In this document: positions 17,903 through 25,438 of the stretch, in pieces
Numbering within the stretch: position 1 is the first letter of the stretch
How the letters are laid out: every line of letters begins with the position of its first letter
Source: Pseudomonadota bacterium
GTDB lineage: Bacteria > Pseudomonadota > Gammaproteobacteria > Steroidobacterales > Steroidobacteraceae
Length of the DNA: 46,840 nucleotides
NCBI GenBank assembly: GCA_003242685.1
Contig: QGVD01000022.1
Coordinates: forward strand, 1 to 46,840
Direction of reading: 5' to 3'
Position numbers and translations under genes: made by a program
Notes under the pieces: model-generated
The model's database searches: none
Seen by the model: the letters and a program-made list of their open reading frames with translations, nothing else
What the model was told of the DNA's origin: nothing

Positions 17903-19168
17903 ATGCAGGTCCTGCCCACTGGCGAGATCGGCGCCACGCCGTGGTCGTTGAGTCCACTGTGGCTCGGCCTCCTCGCGGTCGGCGTCCCCGCGCTCATCTG
18001 GCTCTGCTGCGCATGGTGGCACGTGCTCGTGAACGATCCGCATCGCCTCCGTCGCAAGGGCATGAAAGAACTGCGCCGCGTATTGCGCAGCGTCCGAAGA
18101 TCACACGGATTGCCGGAGCCGCAACACCTGCACGCATGGCTTCGCGCCAGCGCCAGAGCGTGGGGCGTGCGTGTCTCGGCGCCCACGCTCGACGACGTGC
18201 GGCGTGCGATGGTCTCGCTCACCAGGGACAGCGGCATCAGTTCGAGATGGTGCGAGCTCTGGCAGCTCACCGAGCGGAAGCTCTTTGCGGCGCATTCTCC
18301 TCCCATGCAGGACTGGATCGAGCAGGCGACCCTGGCTGCCGCGACCGTGCCCATACCGCGCCGGGAGCAGCGGTTTCCGAACCGCAGAGCGCACTGGTTT
18401 CCTTCCATCGCCGCGCTCACGCTGCTCGTTTCCGTAGCGGTCGTACCTCCCTCCTTCTCCGGGCAGGCGGACGCCGGAGCGATCAGTGACGCCGCGGCGT
18501 TCCGCAAAGCTCACGATGTCTCGAGACAGGCCCTCGAGGAGAGCTGGAACGACTGGGCCGCGCACTACAACCTCGCCGGTTTTCACATGCTCGAAGGAAG
18601 CTGGAATCTCGCGGCCGCTCATGCAACCGCGGCATTCCTTCAGCACCCTTCCGCCGAAACACGCGAAGCGCTGCGCGCCATACTCGATCAGATCGAAGAC
18701 CCCCATCCGCGGCTGCGCCGGCTGCTGCATGGCGCCTGGTACCAACGCGTCCCTGCTCTCCTCTCCGTGGCCGGGTGGCAGCGAATGAGCCTCGCGGCGG
18801 CGCTCGTCATCGCGGCCGGGCTCACCGCAACCGTGCTGGCGCTCTACATCCCTGCGCACAGGCGCATGCTGGCTCTCGGGGGCCGCAGCGTCGCCTCTTT
18901 CGGCGCATTGCTGTTCATCGCAGCGGTGTCGAGCTGGGGTGCGTACGGAACGATGAGCGAACCGGAAGCAGCGATCCTGCTTCAGCGCGTGAACGTGCGC
19001 CCGGCGCCGACGGATCTCGTTCCGGAGGCTGAAAGCGCTCCCGCCCCAGCAGGCAGCATCGTGACGCTGGGTCGTTCCTTCCTCGGCTGGCGGCAGGTCT
19101 CCGTCACGGAGAATCTCAGCGGCTGGGTCCGGCGCGGCGCCGTCATGCCCTTCTACGCCGACCAGTAG
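17903..19168 (+). CDS. Bat-like membrane protein with C-terminal SH3-like domain
   Basis: A 421-residue protein not assigned to a named family. Visible parts are an N-terminal helix (~17-40, LGLLAVGVPALIWLCCAWW) and a cytosolic region like the C-terminal portion of BatD-type proteins. Another helix lies near 172-190. A TPR-like segment follows (WAAHYNLAGFHMLEGSWNLA, about 218-237), then two more helices near 295-335. The end is SH3-like (VNVRPAPTDL...GWRQVSV...GWVRRGAV). The TPR plus SH3 arrangement resembles BatE. It starts 10 bp after the VWA gene behind AGGGAGATCG, and ends the plus-strand operon facing the convergent M81 gene. With moxR, DUF58 and the second VWA gene it completes a Bat-like set, here split over two strands. 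Confidence 0.7.
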   Translation: MQVLPTGEIGATPWSLSPLWLGLLAVGVPALIWLCCAWWHVLVNDPHRLRRKGMKELRRVLRSVRRSHGLPEPQHLHAWLRASARAWGVRVSAPTLDDVRRAMVSLTRDSGISSRWCELWQLTERKLFAAHSPPMQDWIEQATLAAATVPIPRREQRFPNRRAHWFPSIAALTLLVSVAVVPPSFSGQADAGAISDAAAFRKAHDVSRQALEESWNDWAAHYNLAGFHMLEGSWNLAAAHATAAFLQHPSAETREALRAILDQIEDPHPRLRRLLHGAWYQRVPALLSVAGWQRMSLAAALVIAAGLTATVLALYIPAHRRMLALGGRSVASFGALLFIAAVSSWGAYGTMSEPEAAILLQRVNVRPAPTDLVPEAESAPAPAGSIVTLGRSFLGWRQVSVTENLSGWVRRGAVMPFYADQ

Positions 19169-19249
19169 AGCCGGAAGTCCCGCACAAGAGCGCGCGGAAA
19201 GTGGCCGGGGAGAGAGCCAATCCCCGCGCCACTCCCCGTGCGCAAGTCC

Positions 19250-20857
19250 TCACGTCGGTTTCCAGGTGAGGTTCTTGTTGTACGGATAGAACTTGTTGAG
19301 ATCGATGTACTTGTAGGGCAGCGCCTCGATCCGCACCGTTCCCAGGAACGGCTGCGCCGGCTCGACGAGCAGGATCGTCTTCGCGAACCCGTTGTCGTGG
19401 AAGCCGCGGCGGAAGTGCACGCGCGACTTGATGGCGAACACCTTGAACTGCGCCGGGTCGAGGCCGATCTCCGTGAATGCTTCCGGCTCGGTGATCTGGT
19501 GCAGATACGGACTGATCACGAGCACGTTGTTCCGGCCGAACTTCACGCTCACCCAGAGCTGCGAGCCCGCGCTTCCTCCGCGGCGCGTGATGCCGCTGCT
19601 CACCGAGTGAACCGTGCCCACGACCCGCACCGGATCGCCGGCGGAAACATCCAGCCGCCCGCCGACCGCCATGTCGAACGGGTCGCCTGCCTTCACACCC
19701 TTCTTGCGCAGCGTGTTGATGGCGTCCTCGTCCGCCACCGTGCAGATCAGCGTGTCGGAGAGGTCCTGCTCGATCACCTGCTTCAGGAGCCACGTGGCGG
19801 CGCCCGAGCGGTCACTGTGATCCGCGAGCACGATGGGCACGGCACCCTTCGCGAGGGCTTCCTTGGCGAGCCGCACGCCTTCGGCCATCTGATACACCTT
19901 CGTGCCGTGCACGAGCTCGTCGCGCAGGCGCCAGGCCGTCGCGGCCATGTCGTTCGCGATGTGGCGCGCGAGCTCCGGGTTGTTGTTCGTCATCACCTGG
20001 AACGTCATGCCCGCGTCCACCGCATCCATGAACGCGAACCCGTAGTAGAAGTTCACGTACACGTCGGGCTCGCGCGCCTCCCAGACCAGCGCGCGCTGCA
20101 CGAGATCCATCCAGGGCGACTGGCCCGTCCACTGGAGCACCGAAGGCGTGATGATCGGCGGCTTCGCCGTCGCCGTGGTCGGCTTGTAGTCGCCGCGGAT
20201 GCAGCGGATGAGCGTGCGCGCCGCACGCTCACCCTGCAGGTAGCTGTCGTAGTGCGGGTAGTACTTCACACAGAACGCGAGGTTCGCGTAGCGGAGGAAC
20301 TCCGCGTCCTCGTTGCCGTGCGGGTCGAACGTGCCGGCGATGAATCCCCTGGGACCGATCACTTCGCGCACGCGACGCGCGATCGTCGCCTCGGGCCGCT
20401 CGACGTCGCGGACACCCATCGCGCCGTGCAGAGCCAGATACGCACCGTCGAACGGACCCTGCGCCTTCAGGTCCGCGATCATCCGCTCCAGGAAGTGATC
20501 GAACGCCTGCTTCGTGATCCAGCCGGACCCGGAGCCCCGCTTCGAGCCGAGCGGAGACTCGATGCCGACCAGCTCCACGTTGGCGTGCTCGCGGGCCACC
20601 TTGACGAAACCGCCAATGTAGCCTCGCGGCGAGGAGGACAGGAGAGCTTCGCCCCGCGCGGGCGACCCCTCGTAGGTGAAGTCTTCGATCGTCGTGTCGT
20701 AGGGCAGGAACGTGACCGTCTCGTGAGAGAAGTGCATCACGGCGATGCGAACCGGTCGCGTCGCAGCGCTCGGCCGCGAGCTCGACTGGGCGGCGGCAAC
20801 GAAGGGTGCCGCGGCCGCGCCCGTTCCGAGGCCCTTGAGGACGTCGCGTCTACGCAT
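19250..20857 (-). CDS. Tat-exported M81 family (MlrC-like) metallopeptidase
   Basis: A 535-residue member of peptidase family M81. Its best-known member, MlrC, is a zinc enzyme that cleaves linearised microcystin and other peptides containing D- and non-protein residues. A twin-arginine signal opens the protein (MRRRDVLKG, then an Ala-rich core to ~23), so a folded, metal-loaded enzyme would be exported; MlrC itself is usually described as cytoplasmic. Family motifs include HFSHETVTFLP (42-52), LALHGAMG (141-148), FDPHGN (177-182, D178 and H180) and YPHYD (200-204, H202). These give the expected Asp/His/His metal ligands. The C-terminal M81 domain covers ~290-500. The start at 20857 has AAGGA upstream. 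It is the last gene of moxR-DUF58-VWA-M81, 47 bp after the VWA gene. Confidence 0.87.
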   Translation of the reverse strand: MRRRDVLKGLGTGAAAAPFVAAAQSSSRPSAATRPVRIAVMHFSHETVTFLPYDTTIEDFTYEGSPARGEALLSSSPRGYIGGFVKVAREHANVELVGIESPLGSKRGSGSGWITKQAFDHFLERMIADLKAQGPFDGAYLALHGAMGVRDVERPEATIARRVREVIGPRGFIAGTFDPHGNEDAEFLRYANLAFCVKYYPHYDSYLQGERAARTLIRCIRGDYKPTTATAKPPIITPSVLQWTGQSPWMDLVQRALVWEAREPDVYVNFYYGFAFMDAVDAGMTFQVMTNNNPELARHIANDMAATAWRLRDELVHGTKVYQMAEGVRLAKEALAKGAVPIVLADHSDRSGAATWLLKQVIEQDLSDTLICTVADEDAINTLRKKGVKAGDPFDMAVGGRLDVSAGDPVRVVGTVHSVSSGITRRGGSAGSQLWVSVKFGRNNVLVISPYLHQITEPEAFTEIGLDPAQFKVFAIKSRVHFRRGFHDNGFAKTILLVEPAQPFLGTVRIEALPYKYIDLNKFYPYNKNLTWKPT

Positions 20858-20904
20858 TTTCACAGCGGGATCCTTTTCTTGTCTGGATGCTCGGGAGAAG
20901 ACCT

Positions 20905-21927
20905 TCATGCCCACGCCTGCGCCATTCCACTCCCGCGGAAGTGCGCGCCGTACGAAGCGAGGCCGAGGAGAACCACGCCTCCGAGGGCGAACGCGTGGAA
21001 GAGCTCGCGGCTCGCCATGGGCGGAGGCGCGTTGAAATCCACCTTCTCGGACTGATCGATGCGCGCGAATGCGGTCCGGACGGCATCCTGATCGGTCGCC
21101 CGGAAGAACAGTCCGCCCGTCGTTTCCGCGATGTCGCGCAGCATCAGCGAGTCGATCTCCGACTCGCGCAGTTCCGTGCCGATCCGGTTACCCGCGTAAT
21201 CGAACACGGGCATCGGCACGGGTCCCTCGGCACCGGCGCCTATGGTGTAGATGGCCACGCCCTCCTCCGCCGCAAGACGCGCGGCCTGCCGCGGATCGAG
21301 CGAGCCCTTGTTGTTCGAGCCGTCGGTGAGCAGCACGATGAAGGAGCCGTGCCGCTTCTCTGCATCCTTCCGGCCCTCACGCAGACGGCGCAGCGCCACT
21401 CCGATTGCATCGCCGATCGCTGTGCCGTCTTCGATGAGACCGATGGAGAGCCGCGCGGTCTGCCTGCGCAGCCATGCGTGGTCGAACGTGAGCGGGGCGA
21501 AGGTGTACGCGCGACCCGCGAAGACCACGATGCCGATCCGGTCGTTCGGACGCTCGTTGATGAACGCGGAAATGATCGGCTTCACCGCCTGCAGGCGATC
21601 GACCGCCTCCGATCCCCGCTGGAAATCCTCCGCGTACATGCTGGTGGACAGATCGATCGCGAGCATGACGTCGTAACCGCGCCGCTCGACGTCCTCGAGC
21701 GGCACGAGCACCTGCGGACGCGCGAGCGCGACGATGAGCAGCGCAACGCCTGCGTATGCGCACCAGATCGGCCATGACGCGGTAGACGCGCGACGCGCCG
21801 AGTGCCACTCGTGCGCGCCAGGCACCACGAGCGCCGGGACGCTGCGGCGGCGGCGAACGAGCGCGATGACCGGAAGCGCCGGAAGCAGCAGCAGCCACCA
21901 CGGATCGTGGAACATCGGCGCCGTCAT
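20905..21927 (-). CDS. VWA-domain membrane protein (BatA-like)
   Basis: A 340-residue protein of normal Bat length: two N-terminal helices (~10-24 and ~53-70), a VWA domain with intact metal site DLSTS (92-96), GIVVFAGRAY and VLLTDGSNNKG, and a C-terminal helix (~308-328). The domain would face the periplasm or bind the MoxR ATPase complex, as proposed for Bat proteins. Its ATG at 21927 overlaps the DUF58 stop as ATGA, so the genes are translationally coupled. It is about half the length of the BatB-like protein at 16036 and lacks the acidic tail. Confidence 0.88.
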   Translation of the reverse strand: MTAPMFHDPWWLLLLPALPVIALVRRRRSVPALVVPGAHEWHSARRASTASWPIWCAYAGVALLIVALARPQVLVPLEDVERRGYDVMLAIDLSTSMYAEDFQRGSEAVDRLQAVKPIISAFINERPNDRIGIVVFAGRAYTFAPLTFDHAWLRRQTARLSIGLIEDGTAIGDAIGVALRRLREGRKDAEKRHGSFIVLLTDGSNNKGSLDPRQAARLAAEEGVAIYTIGAGAEGPVPMPVFDYAGNRIGTELRESEIDSLMLRDIAETTGGLFFRATDQDAVRTAFARIDQSEKVDFNAPPPMASRELFHAFALGGVVLLGLASYGAHFRGSGMAQAWA

Positions 21928-22853
21928 GCCATTCGACCTCCAGGCACACTGCTGCGGCCGTGACGGCGGAAGTACGCGATCAGCTCCCGGAGCGGATCCT
22001 CGGAGTTCCACAGCGTGAGTCGGTCATCGAGCCGCGGGAAAAGGTTCTCGAAGTGTGCTTCGTGCCGCTCGCGCCATCGGGCATGCGCGGCCCGCTCCGC
22101 GGGAGACGAGGTATCGAGATTCGTGAGGTATCCCGAGATCGGGTCGTAGACCGTGAGCTGAGCACCGGCCGGCAGCTCCATGTCCCACGGATCGATCGCG
22201 CGTACACCCACGGTCTGGCAGCGCTGCTGCAGCTCCCTCCAGCAGTCCGGAAGGTCCGCAGGGGCGAACGCTCCGAACCACAACACCACGCTGCCGCGCG
22301 ATGCCGCCTGCCGCACGAACGACCACGGCACGTGGCACGTCGCCGGCCCGTCGAGCAGCGGCGGCTCCTGTTGCAGCAACCGGGCGGCAATCCGCAGAGT
22401 ACCCTTGCGCCCCGACAGTGCCCGCTCGAACCACGTATGGCCCGGAGCGCTGTACAGGACCGAGACTCGATCACGGTTGATCGAGCTGATGAGCATGAGC
22501 AGCGCTGCGGCCTCGAGAAGCGTCTCGCGGCGCGTCCTCCCCGTCGAGCCGAACTGCAGCGCGGGAGAGTCCTCGAACACGAGGATCACCGAGAGATCGC
22601 GCTCCTCGATGAATCGCTTCCGGTACGGCTCTCCGAGGCGGGCCGTGACTTTCCAGTCGATGTCCCGCAGGTCATCGCCCCACTGGTACTTCACGACCTG
22701 GTCGAACTCCATGCCCTTTCCGCGGAACGCCGACCGGTACTCGCCGCTCACCGTGTTGGTGACGACGTGCCGCGCGCGCCACTGCAGCCGCTGGAGCAAT
22801 GCGATCGGCGCGGCGGGAAGTGCGGCGCCGGTCGTGATGTAGGAGCGACTCAT
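21924..22853 (-). CDS. DUF58 domain protein of the MoxR/VWA module
   Basis: A 309-residue soluble protein. DUF58 motifs include GMEFDQVVKYQWGDDLRDID and DWKVTARLGEPYRKRF, followed by a VWA-like core starting VILVFEDSPALQFG. DUF58 proteins are almost always encoded next to MoxR ATPases and are thought to act as substrate adaptors; their biochemistry is poorly known. The Met at 22853 starts 23 bp after the moxR stop. The frame is open to 23093, but that extension overlaps moxR and is non-conserved in character. Coupled to the VWA gene downstream by a 4-base overlap. Confidence 0.88.
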   Translation of the reverse strand: MSRSYITTGAALPAAPIALLQRLQWRARHVVTNTVSGEYRSAFRGKGMEFDQVVKYQWGDDLRDIDWKVTARLGEPYRKRFIEERDLSVILVFEDSPALQFGSTGRTRRETLLEAAALLMLISSINRDRVSVLYSAPGHTWFERALSGRKGTLRIAARLLQQEPPLLDGPATCHVPWSFVRQAASRGSVVLWFGAFAPADLPDCWRELQQRCQTVGVRAIDPWDMELPAGAQLTVYDPISGYLTNLDTSSPAERAAHARWRERHEAHFENLFPRLDDRLTLWNSEDPLRELIAYFRRHGRSSVPGGRMA

Positions 22854-22876
22854 CTGAGAACGGTCATGCACGACTC

Positions 22877-23899
22877 TCAGCTGCGTCCGCCTGCACTTTC
22901 CGGCACGGGCGTTCTCTCGATGATCCCGGACAGGACGTGGTCCGTCGTGAGACCTGCCGCGTCCGCTTCGTACGTCAGCGCAACCCGATGACGCATGACG
23001 TCCGTGAACACGTCCTGCACCAGCGCCGGCGTCACGTAGTCCATCCCGCGCAGCCAGGCGAGCGCCTTGCTCGCCTGGTAGAGACCGAGACACGCGCGCG
23101 GCGAAGCGCCGTACGAGAGCACCCTCTGCTCCTTCGCGGAGCGCACGCCGATCTGCGCGGCGAGCGCCCGCGTGGCGCGCACCAGCGCGACGATGTAGGC
23201 CTGAATCGTGTCGGCGACGTGAACGCGATCGACTTCGTGACGCAGCGACAGCAGCTCCTCTCCGCTCGAGACGACACTGACCTCCGGGTGCGTGGTCACG
23301 GAGCCCCAGCGGCGCACCATCTCGAGCTCGTGCTCCTCGCCCGGATAGTCGAGCAGCAGCTTGAAGAGAAACCGGTCGAGCTGCGCCTCGGGCAGCGGAT
23401 ACGTGCCTTCCTGCTCAACCGGGTTCTGCGTGGCCATCACCACGAAGGGCTGCGGCAGCGGATGCGTCGTGCCGCCGATCGTCACCTGCCGCTCCTGCAT
23501 CGCCTCGAGCAGCGCACTCTGCACCTTCGCCGGCGCACGATTGATCTCGTCGGCGAGCACGACGTTCGCGAAGATCGGCCCCCTGTGCGGCGAGAACCGG
23601 CCGTCGCGCGGCGAGTACACCATCGTGCCCACCACGTCGCTCGGGAGCAGGTCCGGCGTGAACTGAATGCGCTCGAACTGCATGCCGAGCGCCCGTGCGA
23701 GCGAGTTCACGAGCAGCGTCTTCGCGAGTCCCGGCATACCCTCGAGCAGCACGTGGCCGCCTGTGAGCATCGCGATCTGCAGCCTCTCGATCACGGTGGT
23801 CTGACCGAGCACGGCCTTGCCGATCTCCGCAGAAAGACGGGCTGCCCATTCCGCACCCGTGCCGTGCCGTGGTATCGCCTCGAGAGGAGCCGCGTTCAT
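22877..23899 (-). CDS. MoxR family AAA+ ATPase
   Basis: A 340-residue MoxR-type AAA+ ATPase, a chaperone-like motor often used to insert metals or activate enzymes together with VWA proteins (compare NorQ, CbbQ, RavA). Walker A GMPGLAKT is at 54-61, Walker B VVLADEIN at 113-120, and a sensor-1 VMATQNPVEQEGTYPLPEAQLDRF segment follows. The C-terminal lid covers ~215-335. An upstream GTG at 23911 is possible, but the predicted transcript starts near 23920, so the ATG at 23899 leaves a more usual 21-base leader. First gene of moxR-DUF58-VWA-M81, directly behind LysR-type box C. Confidence 0.94.
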   Translation of the reverse strand: MNAAPLEAIPRHGTGAEWAARLSAEIGKAVLGQTTVIERLQIAMLTGGHVLLEGMPGLAKTLLVNSLARALGMQFERIQFTPDLLPSDVVGTMVYSPRDGRFSPHRGPIFANVVLADEINRAPAKVQSALLEAMQERQVTIGGTTHPLPQPFVVMATQNPVEQEGTYPLPEAQLDRFLFKLLLDYPGEEHELEMVRRWGSVTTHPEVSVVSSGEELLSLRHEVDRVHVADTIQAYIVALVRATRALAAQIGVRSAKEQRVLSYGASPRACLGLYQASKALAWLRGMDYVTPALVQDVFTDVMRHRVALTYEADAAGLTTDHVLSGIIERTPVPESAGGRS

Positions 23900-23926
23900 C
23901 TGTTCATCCACGTGCGCTTCACACTA

Positions 23927-23993
23927 AAGATAGGAAGGCGTTCGAAGCCGGACCAATGAATTGATCGGATTCACGCATAACTCGGAGTTATGC
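23927..23993 (-). promoter_or_regulatory. LysR-type box plus promoter of the moxR operon (box C)
   Basis: A perfect palindrome, GCATAAC-N5-GTTATGC, at 23975-23993. TCATTGG follows after exactly 15 bases on the minus strand (23959-23953). The -35-like TTGGTC is at 23956-23951 and the -10-like TATCTT at 23932-23927, with an 18-base spacer. The predicted start is near 23920. The palindrome overlaps the stop codon (TAA, 23990-23988) of the upstream symporter gene, so the operator is partly coding DNA. Readthrough from the upstream operon is also possible. Confidence 0.75.
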
Positions 23994-25265
23994 GGGCTCG
24001 GAGCGCGCATCCGCCGCTTCCTCCGTCACGGGCACACCTTCGACGCGAAGCTCACCTTCCCACCTGGAGACGATCGCCGTGGCGATGCTGTTGCCGACGA
24101 CGTTCGTCGCGGAGCGACCCATGTCCAGGAAGTGGTCGATGCCGAGAAGCAGCAGCATGCCTGCCTCCGGCAGGTTGAACTGCGCCAGCGTGGCCGCCAC
24201 CACCACGAGCGACGCGCGCGGCACGCCGGCGATGCCCTTCGACGTGAGCATGAGGACCAGCACCATGAGGAGCTGCTGCCCGATGCCGACTTCGATGCCG
24301 TACACCTGCGCGATGAACATCACCGCGAAGGTGCAGTACATCATCGAGCCGTCCAGGTTGAACGAGTAACCGACGGGCAGAACGAAGCTCGCGACGCGGT
24401 TGCTGCACCCGAACCGCTCGAGCTCCTCGAGCGTCCGGGGATACGCGGCTTCGGAGCTCGCCGTCGAGAACGCCAGCAGCACCGCCTCACGGATCCGGCG
24501 CACGAGGCGCATCACGCTCGGCCCGACGAGCACGAGTCCGAACACGATGAGGATCGCCCACAGCAGCACGAGCCCCACGTAGAAGCTGCCGATGAACATC
24601 CCGTAAACGCCGATGATCCCGAGGCCTTCCTTCGCGACCGTGCTCGCGAGGGCACCGAAGACGGCGAGCGGCGCGAAGATCATCACGTAGCCCGTCACCT
24701 TCAGCATGATGTGGGAAACCACGTCGAGCGCGTCGAGCACCATTCGGCTGCGCTCTCCGAGAGCGGCCATGGCGATACCGAAGAACAGCGAGAACACGAC
24801 GATCTGCAGGATCTCGTTCCTCGCCATGGCGTCGAACGCGCTCGTGGGAAGCGTGTGCTCGATGAAGTTGCGCAGCGTCATCGCCTTTGCGGCGACGCCC
24901 GACGAGGTCGCGCCGTCAGGGATCGGCAGGCTCAGCACCCGGCCGGGCTCGAAGAGCTGCACGAGCACCAGTCCGAGGACGAGCGAGATCAGCGAGGCGA
25001 AGATGAACCAGCCGAGCGCCTTGCCGCCGATGCGCCCGACGGCAGCGATGTCGCCCATCTTCGCCACACCCACGACCAGAGTGGAGAAGACGAGCGGAGC
25101 GATGACCATCCTGATGAGGCGCAGGAACGCGAACGGCAGCAATCCTGCGGCCTCGGCGAATCGCGTCGCCGTTTCCGCGGACGCCTGTGCATGTACCGCA
25201 TACCCGATGCCCACACCGAGCACGAGGCCGGCGACGATGAGAAGCGTGAGTCGTTTCGAGTTCAT
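23988..25265 (-). CDS. Dicarboxylate/amino acid:cation symporter (DAACS; DctA/GltP type)
   Basis: A 425-residue inner-membrane symporter for C4-dicarboxylates or acidic amino acids. Signature regions are present: the Ser-rich STASSEAAYPRTL of hairpin 1, PVGYSFNLDGSMMY in TM7, SKGIAGVPRAS of hairpin 2 and MGRSATNVVGN in TM8, where Arg and Asn contact the carboxylate substrate. The Met at 25265 begins the first helix; a GTG at 25295 is an alternative. It follows the racemase by 173 bp and ends the TonB receptor-CapA-racemase operon. Next to an Asp/Glu racemase, uptake of aspartate or glutamate is plausible. Its stop codon lies within the operator of the moxR operon. Confidence 0.92.
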   Translation of the reverse strand: MNSKRLTLLIVAGLVLGVGIGYAVHAQASAETATRFAEAAGLLPFAFLRLIRMVIAPLVFSTLVVGVAKMGDIAAVGRIGGKALGWFIFASLISLVLGLVLVQLFEPGRVLSLPIPDGATSSGVAAKAMTLRNFIEHTLPTSAFDAMARNEILQIVVFSLFFGIAMAALGERSRMVLDALDVVSHIMLKVTGYVMIFAPLAVFGALASTVAKEGLGIIGVYGMFIGSFYVGLVLLWAILIVFGLVLVGPSVMRLVRRIREAVLLAFSTASSEAAYPRTLEELERFGCSNRVASFVLPVGYSFNLDGSMMYCTFAVMFIAQVYGIEVGIGQQLLMVLVLMLTSKGIAGVPRASLVVVAATLAQFNLPEAGMLLLLGIDHFLDMGRSATNVVGNSIATAIVSRWEGELRVEGVPVTEEAADARSEPA

Positions 25266-25438
25266 TCCAGTTTCGGTTCCCGGTGCCTCTTGCACGTGGC
25301 GTACCAGTCCTCCTCTGCCGTGAGAGCCTTCGCGAGCCGGGGAAAGGCGGCAGTTCGGCGTGACTCGCTCACCACTTCAGGGCAAGCGCGCCGGTCGGGG
25401 ACCCGTTTTGGCGCATACCCTCGCGTTCGAAATCGACG

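Noticed and set aside
19206..19226. CGGGGA...TCCCCG hairpin between the convergent Bat-like and M81 genes
   Set aside because: Only six paired bases and no U-run on either strand; too weak to call a terminator.
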